A stretch of 64,000 bases of DNA from Thamnaconus septentrionalis (GCA_009823395.1 CM020507.1:8438501-8502500), one strand, 5' to 3'. Shown: positions 10,881 to 24,110, counted from the first letter of the stretch. Numbers and translations are program-made. Notes: generated by a model not told the origin, from the letters alone.

Positions 10881-13800
10881 ACGTTCACACCAAATGCAAC
10901 AAGCGTGACAAACAATGCATGAGTATGAACAAATTCAATGCATGGACACACGTACTGGAATCGTGTCACCTTGGATGACGTGATTTGTTAGTTTTACTCT
11001 GAAATGAACCCAAACCTGCTGAAGCATTGTTTTTCCTATAAATGACATCTTGATGCTGTGCTACAGTTTTATCTCATGTTGTGATGTCATGTTTTCTCAG
11101 TTGGAAACCATTCTTCCTGCTGCCAAACTCTAATTGACTATCCAAGCCAAATACAAGAAATATGCTACACTGGCATCTTGTTCTGTCTCTGTGAGCTGCA
11201 TTGCCAATGAAGTGGTGGGGAAAAAAATTCCTATTATATAATTAATTATATAAACAACACCAACACATTTTGCTTCCTTGTTACACAAACATTTGTATGT
11301 TTCCTGCAGAGATCATGCCAAAGGACGACTTGGTTAGCATCACAGTCCTGAATGTGTCACAAAGACCTCAAAGCAACTCAGTGGCTGAGCTTGGAGAGAG
11401 GAGCTGACTTGTCTAAGTCGGGAGAGCACCACTGAGTTCAGGTGTGGTCAAACACACAGCAGGTGTGAACTTTAATCTTTGCCAAAGCGTATCTGTTACT
11501 GCTGTGTCTGACCATTAACTAAACACACTAAACATTACGGGACTTTAGTGCGTTCGATTCCCCCCCCCCAACCGTCACCAAAACTTTTCCGGGGCGATAG
11601 CGCCATTTCCCACCTGTGCTATCGCTGGTGGAAAATGTTTCTGTCCTACTTATTTGATGTTTTTAGCGTTAGCTTTGTTTTTAGCGTTTTATCTTCCCTT
11701 TGCTTCCTTTCAATTTGCGGTCAACTTTATTGCATCAGAACTGTGTGACCTTCAGCTTGATAAACGGGAGCCAGGTGTAGCGATAAGCTCTTCTTTGTTT
11801 GGTAATTCGTAGATATTCGCCTCAAGGACAACACTCACACATTTTTCCATATCGCACTCCAGTAAGTCCGTGGGAACAGTGGTTGGCCTCTTCGCCTCAG
11901 AAATAATTGGCCAATGAGACTTGGATGAGCCAAGTCCAACCTCTGCAGTCTCAGCCCATGAAGATAACGGCGAACTACACACGAAGAAGGGGACTCACTC
12001 TGGCGGAGATCTTGCCAGAGCTCTGTCACTCTCCAGTTCAGTGCTGATTTACTTTACCTAAGTACTGCATCGGTAGACTGAAGATGCCTCCGTTTGTTCC
12101 AACTAAAGAAGCGGGCCCAACAATTAGAACAACAGTGTTGAAATTAGTACACCACACGATGAGTGTTCACAAGCGGACGTGTGCTATTTGCGGCACAGCT
12201 AGAACGTCTTGTGAATGATGCTTGCAAGGGGCCTGCTAGCCTGCATGACAGCTCGACCACAGAACGACAAAGAACATGAATGTGACAGTGAAATGTTGGT
12301 CCGAACCCTGCCATTTCTTCTGTGGCTGCTTTATGGTGTCAGAAGTGTCGAGTCAAGACTTTCTCATGGGAACGAGGCAGACAAAGGTCAGGGAAGCAGT
12401 GGGAGAAATGTTTCTCTTGTTCAAAGCGAGTGAATGAGATTCATGTCACTCAGATTCATGTGTAAGCAGGGTTTTTCTTCTCTGTTGGTTCTCAGATTTT
12501 TCCTCATTATGCTTATACATTAACGTTCAGCAGTCAGAAGGTTCCCAATGGAAAATACAGCAGGAATTTGAATTAGATTAAGTAAATAAATGTTATTGAT
12601 TCTTATGGTAAAATCAGACAAAATGCTCGGCCTTGGTTTGGTGATGTGATGTCAGTGTTCATAGCTTCTACTAAATGAACCTTTTAAAAACGGTGGGTAA
12701 AGCTTTTGGAAAACCATAAACAACACTCTGTGTTGGGTGGACATTCATCCTCTATGGCAGGTTTGGGGTCGGAGGTTCTCTCTGCCAGCGTAGCTTGTCC
12801 GGGCGTATACGAAGGAATTTGGCTCTCGTGTCACATGATTTTCAATTCATATGATTTCAAGACTTTAAGTCACTTGTACAGTCGATCAAACGTGGCAGCA
12901 GCAGCAGACGGATCGTGAATCAAAGGGAACTTCGCCTCTAATCAGAGCTCCGCTGGTGTGTGGAGAAAGGATTTACTGTTAATCTTTTAATACCATCTCA
13001 AGTTCCAAAGGCGCATTTGATTGGTGAGGAAGACGGTGGGCAAGACGCAGCAGCGGAGGGGGCACCGATTTTCCAACACTCCACAAGTACATGCAATAAA
13101 ATCTGGTCAATAATAGATAATGTCCAGATTCATAGGGCAATCACCAAATAATAGTCCAATAGGATTTGTTGCAGGAACAATGGAGAGTAAAGAAGCGGGT
13201 TCTTAAAAAGAGCCTGGAGGTTCATCCACCTGCTCCTGACTCTGTTTCCCAGCTGTGGCTGAACTTATGTCACCACTGACCGCAACATCACACTGAAGCT
13301 GAGGTGCTGTGTTTGTACACGTGGCAACGGTTACTGTTTTCTGCCGGACATCCAAAGCTCTTGAAAATTTCTGATTAGTTGAATCAGAAATTCGCTGAAC
13401 TGATGGTCACGGGCGCATGCAGCCAAAGAAAAGCTCCCAGCAGATTTCTACGAGTCAGGTCATCCAGTCGTGCATTGCAGAGTTCCCAGATAAGAAGCAC
13501 GAAGGCAAGAAATTAGAAGCAGAGGCTTCGTCTCTTCCAGTTGTTTGGTCCTAATCTGTTTTTAATCAGTAACAGAGCGCAGAGAAGATTAAAACAGCTT
13601 TAGGGCCGCAGCTGAGATAAACCGTTGTTGAAGATAGAAAAGAAAAATAAACTACTGCTTTGACTGTTTATATACATACATTTTAAGCGGGAAATTAATG
13701 TATACGCATTAGCTAACAATGTATCCTTAATAAGGGTGCAACTAGATGATAGTCACTGCAGTGACTATCATTCTGTCCACATGAATGTCGAGTGGAAGCT

Positions 13801-14329
13801 TGTGGATGTACGCCAAAGTGTATCCTCGTTAGAAGTGCAGTGCAAACTGAGGGGTTCAAGCCTCCTCAACGTCTACAGGGCAAAAGGTGAATTCTCATTG
13901 AACCTTAAAAAAAGACCAAGTTTAAAAAAAAAACAACAACAAAAAAAACTCGTGTTCTGGAAGAGTGATGATGATGCAGTGAGTAGGACCGGCACTCTTG
14001 TGAGTAGACGCCTTCTTGAGAAATTGCTTGCGGCATTCCTGTGCCAAAACTATTGCCAAACGCTTCTTTGGTTTTGAGGAAACTGAGCAGATGATGAGTC
14101 AGTACTGAGGAAGGCTCTGGTGATATCTATGAAATAAATAATTTCTGCCCTTTGATGTCATTTTTAAACATTTTCTTAAGAAGAACCTTTTTCTTTCTTT
14201 GGAACGAGGCTCTGATTAAAGCGTTGTTATAAATGGAACGAGCCGGCAGCGTAAATCTCTGCTGAACAAGACACAGAATCTGCCTGCCTCAGAGATATCC
14301 GAGAGCGAGTTGGCGCCTCAGATTACCCG
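10881..14329. other. Intergenic DNA, no gene seen
   Basis: No convincing coding exon. A 30-codon ORF at 11315-11407 follows an acceptor-like CCTGCAG, but it has no detectable partner exon. A GCGATAGC/GCTATCGC hairpin lies near 11593-11624 and a 26-bp palindrome at 13746-13771. Confidence 0.5.
13746..13771. repeat. Perfect 26-bp palindrome
   Basis: ATGATAGTCACTG at 13746-13758 is followed directly by its exact reverse complement (13759-13771), with no spacer and a PstI-type CTGCAG at the centre. Confidence 0.9.
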
Positions 14330-15060
14330 CGTGGGAGGTCATTGACCGCGGCACACGCACTGTCGCGACCCCGCCTTCTCCCGCCTAGCCGGGCGGGGCG
14401 GCGGCCTCGTCAGAGACGGGAGAGAATTAAAAGGTGGCGGTGAAGTTGTGACACTTGTGGTCGGAGGAGGAGAAGAGGCAGCAGCGGCGAAACAGATAGT
14501 GAGGAGCGGCGGCGTTGTGGGATTCCCCTCCACCCACCCACCCAACGGCCCATCTCCCGCCCTCGTCATTGTGTACTTTGTGAATGAATGAGTGGCACAC
14601 AATGGCGTGGCGGGACAAGCCCCAGAGATACAAGCGCAACAGCTTTGGGCCAAACAAAAAAAAAGAAGAAAAAAGCAAAACGTCTGGCTCTCACTGACGA
14701 ATGGTTGCCCACTTCCGCCTCTGGTGAGGAGGGAGAGGGGGAGGGGCGGGGGCGTGTCCCGGCTCGCCAAAATAGTATTTGAGAAAGAATGAAACCGGGT
14801 AAGAAAAAGAGGGGGAGAGAGCGTGGTGTGTGTGTGTGTGTATGTGGTGGAGGTGATTGGCTGAGGGAAGGGTGCCTGATTCCTAGCCGCAGCGTGATTG
14901 GCCGAGAGGCATGGCCTCACCTTAAAGCGGGGTTACTCCAGTTCAATGACTGTGGAGCCTCGCCTAGGTGTTCCCACACATCGGCGTGGCCGCAGCGCTA
15001 CACTCGCAGCGCCGGCCGGCCGGCTGAGGGAGTGAAGACACCGAGTCCTTCGCATTCCGT
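14330..15060. promoter_or_regulatory. Orphan GC/CpG-rich island with CCAAT and GC boxes
   Basis: CpG-rich DNA stands out from AT-rich surroundings. It contains a GGGCGGGGCGG GC-box at about 14391-14401, two inverted CCAAT boxes (GATTGGCTGAG near 14854 and GATTGGCCGAG near 14896), and GGCCGGCCGG near 15014. No coding exon is recognised within several kb on either strand. It may be the promoter of a non-coding RNA, a distal enhancer, or an unrelated GC-rich patch. Confidence 0.35.
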
Positions 15061-18000
15061 CACACAGCTGCAATTTGCTTCTTTTTTTTTTATTGGAAAT
15101 CCAGGCATTCCGTCCAGAAATATTTCGACGGTGAACGCGTTGTTCTGCATAAACTTGCAAAAAAACAAAAACAAAAAAAACCCCCCCGCCGCACGCAAGC
15201 AACGTTTGCTTGATTTGAATATGTAAAGCGCTCTGCTGCATCGCATTAAGAAGGTTCAACAAATACCTTCCTTGTCCGCTCCGCCGTACAGGCGTCCGAA
15301 TGTGACGGCCTAACCGGCCGAATCAGCATTCAGGCATAATTCATGTGCAAGCGTATGAACTTTTTTTTTCTGCACGCAGCGGAGCACCCCCCCACCCCCC
15401 ACGCTAACCCTCACGCCCCCCGCCACCGTTTCCAAGCCTCCACCCTGACCCCTTCTTTACTCTCCTCCACCAAACCTTTAAACTGACCCTAATCCCTAAA
15501 CTGTGACCCTGTTGCTCGCTTTTGAATGTTCGCCATTGTATATGTGGCACTTGGCCGGACAAAAGGGACTTTGTGGCAAAATCCACCTCAGGCTCTCGCT
15601 GGGAAAGTGGCTGCGATGAGTTATTTGCCCCCGCCCCCTATGCCCCCCACCCTCACCCCCCGCCAAACGTATGTTTTGATCCCGCATCAGTGAGTTTTCG
15701 CAAGAAATAAGATCCGCAATGCCGTAAAAAGGCTGGAAGGGGTGGGGATAATCAAAACAACTGTCAGATTCCAATCCCTCATTTGTCGTTTTTCAATAGC
15801 AAAACTTGAGCATTTAGAAAAAATGTTCCTTGATGTTTGGACGTTATTATTCATTAAAAATGACATTAAGAATTTCCGACATAAAATGTATTGATATAAA
15901 ATTTGAAGATATAAAATTAAAGGTCACAGTCTAAAAACCTTTTCTGTTTTTGTTTTCTCATGCAAGGAAACATAAGTTTATTTTCTATCAACTTCCCCCT
16001 GAGGCAAAGGAGGAGTGCAAACTGTGCTTTCACGCACTGAATTAGAGAAAGAACAACCCGACACTTGCTGCAGGAAACAAGCAGAGAGTTTTTACAGTGA
16101 TGGCCTGATGGCCCCTGGCACTTCACATAAATCCATCTGACCTTCCTTCTCATAATCAACCCTGTTAACCACTAGGAAGTGGAGCTGAAACCGACCTGTT
16201 TAGCATTTCCTTCAGCCCATAAAACACGTCTGGTTAAACGGCAGCGTGTTCTCGCCGGCCGCAGACAGGTAACGGACCTGAGGTGCAAGCTTTCACTATC
16301 GGGAGACTTTCTACAGTCAGAAACCCCCTAACGCGTGGTTTTAGCACAGTTCATTTTTCATTTCTCGATATGAATTGAAAGTTTGAGGCACACGCGTTTA
16401 AAAAGCAAGAAAAGAAAATGAGATGAGAGGAAAAAAAACAAATTCCACGGCCGTTTCTTTAAAAAAAACAACAAAAAAGAAAACAGAGGTGTACGTCTAC
16501 AAACAAAGTTGAGTCAGTGTGGTTGTTCTTCCTGTTTGTGTAGGTGGGCTGCTTGTAAAGCAAGTGTGGAAAAAACCCACTGGGTGGGACTGGGTTTGAA
16601 GTCTCTGTCTGCCAGAGATAACGATCGACTGTCTCACCCGCGGCCAGAATGATTGCAGCCAACTATTGATGTTCATGTCGGGGCTTTATTTTATTTTATA
16701 AAAGCGGCTGGAAGACTCAGCGTGAACACTTTGGCGTCTTGAAGAAGACAAACTTGCGAACACGCAACTTTGCTGTATAATTTTTTGTGAACGTTCCATT
16801 TTGTGACAAACAAACTGTGTGATTCGTTCCACATGTCTCATGTGGCATGGCACCGATGTGAAGAGTGTCCGTCAGCTGCTGGCAATTTTCAGTAAATATC
16901 ATTAAACATGCGAAGAAAAAACCTCCAAATTCAGTCTTGAAAACCGCTGGCAAAGAGAGACTTCATAAAATGCTTCCCTCGGTTAGTGACTAAAACTTTG
17001 CCTGATCGGAAGAGGTGATAATTTGTGCTCTGGCACAAAACTGGCTCGCTTCTGACGTGAACCCGGTTTGCAGCCTTCAAAATAAAACGCATAAATGCTA
17101 AAAAAAAATGATTGTCTTAACTTGTGCCATTCTTTTTTCAAACCAGTTGGTCGAGGACCTTGAAATGACTGTTTGCTCCTGAATAGGGTTAGGGTTAGCC
17201 TGTGACAGCCCAACAAATAAATCAATTAAACCCATTGGAATTAATGATAGCAGCCAGGCTAGCATTTCAACTGAGTATTAGGATGAATTTCCTTCCTGCA
17301 AAATTTAGTCTGGCTGCCATCATTAATTCCAATGGGTTTTGTCAGCTGCTAAAGTGTGTACACATATCTTTGGGACACTCTGTAATATGATACTATCATG
17401 TAATATACAAAAAGAAGCCAGAGCTGTTTTTTGAACAGAATCCAACATAATTCTCACTGTTGTTTTTTTTTATGACAATAAATCTAAGGTGATGACATGA
17501 AGTCGTTAAAATGACACATCACGTTTAACCACTAGACAAGACAAGCAGCAGTGCAGCTGCTGCTACTGTTGTGTGCACAATAATGCCACGCTGCTGTGAT
17601 TTACAATCTTTACATTAAGAATTTTGCATCTCGCTTTTAGAAACCAAAGGAAGCTGCTCGCTTGTGTGAAGAAGAAAAAACCCCCCAACACTTTACGCAA
17701 CGATGAAGCAGGGGGCCGTTACATAAAGTTCCTCAAAAGCAGACGGCAGCTGTGGCTGCTGCTGTGCCTGCAGGCTGCGGTGACCAGGACGAGGCATTCC
17801 ACAGCAAGTGCATGGCGGACACATGTCTTTGCCTCAGGGAACTCCTCCAGTCTGTCTGTTTGCGTCGTACGAGCGCGGCAGCGAGAGAGGCTCAGACGTC
17901 CTCTTCCTGTCCAACTTCCTGAGCTCATCCCGACCACATGGGCGGTGTCATGAGTAAAGCACAGACTGTCAGGTCTGAAGAACTGAGACGCCTCCGTGAG

Positions 18001-18303
18001 ACCGCGGGCGCGGCGCCCTGGCGGGATGTGACGTCTTGATTTGAGGGTTTGCAAGGCGCTAATTTTAATGCAGATAAACTCTGGAGGTATGTTGCACCGT
18101 ACGGTGCGCTTGGAGAAGATAGAACACCCCTCAAGAAGCTTCAGCAAAGACATGAGGATGTCAGTGAGAGTAGGAAACCCAAAGAATGAGCTCTTTAGTA
18201 TTAGTGCTGATGTTTTTTTGTTGTTTTTTTAGGTCTTTTAGGTTTTCAGTCTTTTCTCAGTGACACGCGAGATAGAGATCAACCTCCATTATATCATCTA
18301 CAC
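15061..18303. other. Intergenic DNA, no gene seen
   Basis: No supported gene. It holds C-rich low-complexity DNA (15380-15480, 15630-15662), T- and A-runs, and a short inverted-repeat element at 17228-17339. Confidence 0.5.
17228..17339. mobile_element. Foldback/MITE-like element with 30-bp inverted arms
   Basis: The left arm 17228-17257 (starting AAACCCATTGGAATTAATG) is the reverse complement of 17310-17339 with a single mismatch. The spacer is about 52 bases. No clear target-site duplication was identified. Confidence 0.65.
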
Positions 18304-18601
18304 CAGGAGTCTCCAACCTTTTTGAACCTGAGAATAGAACCTACTTCATGGGTCCTGAGTCACATGAAGGGCAACCCGTTTGCTAAACTCTATTGAAATT
18401 AGAAACGTTCTCAGTTATATATTATCATTAATGATACTGATCCATGTTAATTAGTTCTCAACAATGACTTAATAAGGTTGGATAAAATTGAATTTTCGAC
18501 GCAGTTTAACGAGTTGTGCTATGTCTCGAAAGGGCCTGTGGGCTTCTGATGTGGTGCCTGAGGCTACCTGGTGCCTGCAGGCACCATGTTGGAGACCCCT
18601 G
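18304..18601. mobile_element. Non-autonomous hAT-like transposon, about 298 bp
   Basis: The left end CAGGAGTCTCCAAC (18304-18317) pairs with the right end GTTGGAGACCCCTG (18588-18601), the CAGGGGTSTCCAA-type termini of hAT elements. The flanking octamers ATCTACAC (18296-18303) and ATCTAGAA (18602-18609) agree at 6 of 8 positions, as expected for an aged 8-bp duplication. No transposase is encoded. Confidence 0.75.
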
Positions 18602-18646
18602 ATCTAGAAACACTGCCAGGCTAGTGGGAGCATGGCATTGATCCGA

Positions 18647-18796
18647 CCTGCCATTAGTCCAACATCCCATTAGTTCAATAAATTGTCTATTGATCCGACC
18701 TCCCTTAACCCTAACCCTAACCCTAACCCTAACCCTAACGGGAGGTTGAACCAATGGCCAATTTGTTGACTAATGAGAGGTTGGACTAATGGGCAG
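18647..18796. repeat. Interstitial telomeric array inside an imperfect palindrome
   Basis: Positions 18705-18739 are (CCCTAA)n, about six vertebrate telomeric units. Both sides carry imperfect inverted arms of about 55 bases. The left arm (CCATTAGTCCAACATCCC ...) matches the reverse complement of the right arm (18740-18796) along most of its length, with CATTAGTCCAAC repeated inside each arm. Confidence 0.85.
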
Positions 18797-19215
18797 TTCC
18801 CCAGGCAAGTTACCCAGACTACCTCACCGTGGCTTTTGCGCCTGAAGCCACTGGGCGCTGGACGGTCGCTCACGACTCTCTCCGTTGTTTGAAGTTCCTC
18901 GGGCAAACCCAGAACTCTGCAAATCAGCTTTCAGCTCCTTTGGGGCAAACAAACAGGACAAATTACAAGAGGTGCTAAAATTAGCAACGCTGCTGTTTAA
19001 TCCTCAACCCCACCCCTCGCCACACACATTTTTTTTTGTTTAAACGTATTTACCTGTGGCTCAGCTTATTTACAATTGCTTTTACTGTTGCATGTGATAA
19101 TCCCTGTCCAGTCTGCTTCCTATTGAAGTGGTAAATCTGTTTGCTCTCACTTGGGAACCTGCTTCCGTTTGGGTTTTACATATTTCTTGTTCGCATCGGA
19201 CCATGTAACAGCAGG

Positions 19216-19712
19216 CAGAGGTGGGAACGGATGAAGTGCACAGTAAATACGTCGTACTTAGGTAGACGACTTTTTACTTTTCACTCAGAACATATGTACA
19301 CACACACCTGTACTTTCTACTCCTTACATTGGAAAATTATGCGTGTTACTTTTGTGTTTGAAAATCTTGAGAAGTTACAAATTCTGTTCAAAATAATTCA
19401 TTTACTCCATCATTATTACAGTAGCTGTTGCTGGAAGTGGAGCTATTTGAACTCTGCTGTTGGGTAATTCAACATCATATTTTAGACGGAGATTATTTTA
19501 GATTACCTCGGCTTTGGGATTAACACAAATGTAACAACAAATGTGTTGTTTCATGAATTGCAGAGAAAAAGAAAATACAGTACATTTCAGAACCTGTACT
19601 TGCATACTTTTACTTGAGTAAAAGCCTTGAATGAGTCCTTTTTCTTTTACCAGAGTATTATTTTGCACAAGTAACCACACTTTTACTTAAGTACAGGAAG
19701 TGAATACCAATA
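19216..19712. mobile_element. Degenerate hAT-like element (AGAGGTGGGAA terminus)
   Basis: CAGAGGTGGGAA at 19216-19227, followed by GTACTTAGGTAGA and later TACTTGAGTAAA and TTTACTTAAGTAC motifs, is typical of a widespread fish hAT repeat. The right end near 19712 is decayed, so that boundary is approximate. Confidence 0.5.
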
Positions 19713-20021
19713 ATGAGTTTGGTGCTCACTCAAATTTCCCCTGAATAAACAATGATTTAAATTTGACGTGGACAGGGAGGCTGTGTCCTAGCGTTACCTC
19801 CTCGGTGGAGCAGCGTTCAGGAGGAGGAGGAGGACGATGCTGCTCGCCATTTTACAGAATAAAATGGGCGCAATATCTCTGGCATAACGGAATTCTCACA
19901 TCAGATCACTTCAGAGTTGACGGGGGTGTCGGGGGGGGAGTGAGAACGCTGCCGTGCTTCACACCTTTGTTCTCTCCGGCAAAATTTTTGGCTGGAGACG
20001 AGGGTTCCCAGCCTCACACAA

Positions 20022-20024
<3 letters not shown>

Positions 20025-20058
<34 letters not shown>

Positions 20059-20170
20059 TGCAGTGTATGCGCGAGTGTGTGCAGTCATCTGAAAGATACA
20101 CTTGACATCAAACCAATCCGTCCGTCTGTCTGTCATGTCATTTCGCCCCTCAGACAACACGCAACCCGCA

Positions 20171-20208
<38 letters not shown>
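20025..20208. repeat. Pair of oppositely oriented dinucleotide microsatellites
   Basis: A (GT)n tract at about 20025-20057 is followed about 115 bases later by a (CA)n tract at about 20172-20208. The two are reverse-complementary and could form a long hairpin. Confidence 0.85.
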
Positions 20209-23200
20209 GAGTGAACCCGCCCTCATATCACCTCACACCACTCTGTCGTCATTGGAGTCTCAGTCACAGGTGTTGCAGGTGAGGGCGTCTTTACGCGTCA
20301 GGGCGTAAAACATTGTTTACATCCTTCTCTCGTGTTTGTTTTGCCGCCATAATCTGTGTGTTTTGCGCAGGGCTTTAAATGTGGCTATAAACTCCAGCCT
20401 GTTTTTTATTTTTTTTTTTTTTTTTGCGCCTGTTTATTCGGCACATTAATCCCCCTTGATGTGGCTTTATTATTCCGAGAACAAAGACTTAAAATTCCTC
20501 CTTGATAGAATAATACCACTGCGCTTTGGCTCCGACGCCGCGCCAGTCTAAATGTCATTTGGCTCGAAACCACAAGTTTCACTGGCACCTGATTGAAAGT
20601 GAGTGTGAGTGGAAACACAAACAGAAAACCACACCTGCACCATACATTTTGCAGCACCTTTAAATGAAACACTTGCTCTTGTCATTTTAAATAAATGTTG
20701 TAAATCAGGTCCATGCTAGTTATTTCATATATGCTTCCTTTCCTATGAGTCATAGCCGGTAAGCGGCACGCATACTGGCGTGAATGTTATGTCATTTTAA
20801 ACAACTATGTAGAATTTCTAACATTTCTAACTTTATGTGTCTCACAGGATCTCGCAGGTATAAACAAAGCCAAAACCTGCTGCTTAGCATTTCTGAAATT
20901 CTGAATGAAGGCTTTTCTTTATTGTTTTTTCTCTATTGTCGGAAAACTGTTTCCAAGTAAATTAGTTGTGTTCCATTCTCCGCTGTTCCGCCAGAAACAA
21001 GAAGTTACACACAGATGCTGAGACTATTTTTTTTTTTTTTTTTTTCATAAATGTTGAGATCACAATGACTGTGGCCACCTGCTACTTCTGAACAGAGGAG
21101 TGCTGTGATCACTAGTGTGGGAGCATCCTGTTTACCTTAGACTTATATTGTTCACAAGTTTAACCACGACTCATATCCGCTGCATCATAACTCTTCCACT
21201 TTCCTGTCACATGAAAACCTGCAGGTGTTTTGCCAAAAATGATCTATAAATATATGACCTTCTTGTGACATTTCAAGAATGGATTTACCGTAGATACTTA
21301 AATGTCATTTGCTGCACTACCGAGCACGTTTGCATGCACAGTAGTGTTCCTGAATTGTTTCCAACTGACGATATCAATAATAGCCGGCGTACTCAGAATT
21401 AGGTCCCGTTAAACGACTGCTGGTCTCATTCAGACAGTGTTGAGACACATAAACTTGCCACAGTTTGCAGGGCGGCACTTTCGAGTTTACAACCAGTGTG
21501 CAAAATACAGGGTGGCTTGGGGGGCCTAACCCCCCAAAAAACCCATGAGACCCCCTGAAATCCTCAAAGCAAAATTTAAGGGGGTCTCATATTTCGTCGT
21601 TTTCGCCCAACGTTGATATACGGTGGGTCAAAAACCTTCGACAACTACTGCCTGGTAACATAGATGGTTGTGACCTTGCAAAACCCTGCCGTTTCTCAAC
21701 GGCCCCAAAATCTTCCATCGTTAAGCAATCGAAGCAGAGCGAGCGTCGTTATCAAACTGTGACGCAAGACAAGTCAAAACATTATGCAAGACAACGTGAA
21801 AAAAAGAGAGAAAAGGAGTTTTTGCCAAAAAAGAGAGCCAAACCCCCCAACCGTGGCCACCGTGGTCTCTGGCTTCTGATTCAGAAAAACGGGACGATCG
21901 CTCAAGCTGAGCTTTCTCATCACTGGCAGGCACATAGACATTTATTTATTTTTATTTTTTTAATATTGTGTGAAGCGGAATATGGGCCTTAATGGGAAAC
22001 ATGTTGTGCATAAATGCACTCTGTGTCCTAAACACTGATAAACTTGTTTCTTGAGATCTGCCCTGATACACGAGAGGCTTTTTGTGTCTTGTGACCGTTG
22101 TGACATTTGACACTCGACAGTGTTTGTGCCCTAAAATATATATGTTGACTGCTTTCATGCATCGGTTCACTTCCTATTTTCATTCTTTTGACGGTTTATT
22201 CTCAGAACAGTGGACTTGTCGTTTCCCTCCACTCATTTACTGAAGTTCTGGTTAAAGAAAAAAAGAAGCTGTTTCCACAAAGTTGAAAATTTCGCATGAA
22301 TAACTGAAAATAATTAGAAACAGATCAAGTTGATAATAGTTAACTTCACTGCTGCGTAAACTTAACTTAATCATATATATTCACACCCATCTTTCTGACC
22401 AGTACCCCATTTGTGATGTAGCAGGCAGGTGTGTTTCATCGAGGCCGGCACTCATTAGAGACGACGCCGTGTGAGGCGGCTCAATTTTGCATGAACACAA
22501 TACACCCTGGTGGCAAACACGCTGGTGACTCGACTGCCTGTGCTGTTTTAGCCACACAGACACGTTGCCCTTTAACAAAGATCCTGCTTACCGGTTAAGC
22601 CTTAAAATCCACATTCATTAACATTCTCATAAAGTCCTAAGCGGAGTGAGTCAGCGCCGCATTTCTTCATAACGCACTGAGGAACTGCAGTGCAAAAGAC
22701 CCCAAAATAAAACTTGCGACTGAACACGAATCAAGGCCTGACGTAGTGAAAGTGCATAATCACATTCTCTGACCCACCACTGCCCCCTCCCTTGTGGGTG
22801 AGACTTCTTTTTTTCCTTGCATGAAAAATTCCATAGCGGACAGAAACTTCCAGAAAAAGTGCAACGCTGAGTTTGCTCACCGGATTAAACTGTTACCTGT
22901 GTTTTAAATGGTTTTGCAAGAGTCTTATGGAGGTATGCTGCTAATCTCGTCTTTTAAAAGAAATCCGGCATTTTCTTTAAAAAGAAAACAAAAAAAACAA
23001 CAACAGCAAAACATGCTTATCTTTTACAAAACAGATTCTCCCTGCATGTAAAGGTCGCTCCTATAATCTGCCGCTAGGATGTGATTTCTTTCTCCTCGGA
23101 TGATGCAAGAGGCTGATTTTGGATTTGCTTTGGATTATTGTGGCTTCAAAGATGTTTTTAAAAGCTTCATATATTTAGTGACCTTTTGGTGACACTTTCT

Positions 23201-24110
23201 TGATATCTCTGTATTGCAAACAAATGATTCTTTTCTCATTTTAAATTGATATTTTTTTTTAGGTTCTTAATGTTTGAGGTGGATGCTTAATCATGATGTG
23301 GTGATGCTGATAGAGTTTAACATGCTCGGCCTGGATCAAGTCTCTGCCCAACAACAAACTCAGGTGTTCCTCTGTTAAGAAACTTGCTGTGAGAAGGCTT
23401 GTTGTCAAAAGAAAACTAAAAACATTTGCACCAAAATATTCAATGAATTGCAATACTTAGAAACACGATGAATTTTGTAAACAATATGGTTTGCCATCTT
23501 TAGCCAACAAGGTTGTCCCGTTTGGTTTCAAATGATATAAGATTACAGCCTGATGTGACCAACACGGTCTCAGCAAATTGCATATGTTTAATGCGTCAGT
23601 GTGTAAAATCATTTTGCTTGTTGTTATTTTAAAAAGAAATTGAATTTTCTAAGATGAGGAGCTGCACTGACACTGGTTGTTGAGGCTGTGACTCTGCTGT
23701 GACATCTGCTCTGAGGTTGATAAGGTTGTAACTGGAAATACGTGACACGAGGGCCGGGCTCCTTCGACCAAATGCAACTGACCTCATGCATGTGGAAACG
23801 CTGATAAGTCTCAAAACCTCAAACCAAATATTACAGCTCTTTCATTGGAACAATTTTTTCTTCATCCTGATGTTAAATCCTCTTCGGTTCCATATCATGT
23901 GCATATCAGAAGACTCTGTCTTGAGCCAGCGATGGGAAATAGTCTGTTTTTAGAGCCACTGTCCCGCAGTTGTTTGAGAGTCCATGGTTTGTCGTTCGGG
24001 GTCAGTTGAAAGTAAAATATTACCTCGAAAGCGACAAAAACCTGGAGGAAACGCCGTGCTTCAAAGAAGAACGGAAGAAAGTGCTTTGTTGGGGTGTTTT
24101 GCAGAAACAC
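20209..24110. other. Intergenic DNA, no gene seen
   Basis: No supported coding exon. Poly-T tracts occur near 20403-20425 and 21028-21046. Positions 21490-21990 include a TTGGGGGG/CCCCCCAA hairpin and a Lys/Arg-rich open frame that may come from a decayed transposon, but no family can be assigned. Confidence 0.5.

Noticed and set aside
11315..11407. 30-codon ORF preceded by CCTGCAG
   Set aside because: The acceptor-like site is weak evidence alone. No matching donor exon in frame was found.
13736..14077. 113-codon + strand ORF
   Set aside because: It includes the palindrome and a long Lys/Gln low-complexity run from an A-rich tract. No splice or homology support.
21759..21992. Lys/Arg-rich ORF, possibly from a transposon
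   Set aside because: Upstream sequence hints at a decayed element, but no terminal repeats or transposase motif could be identified.
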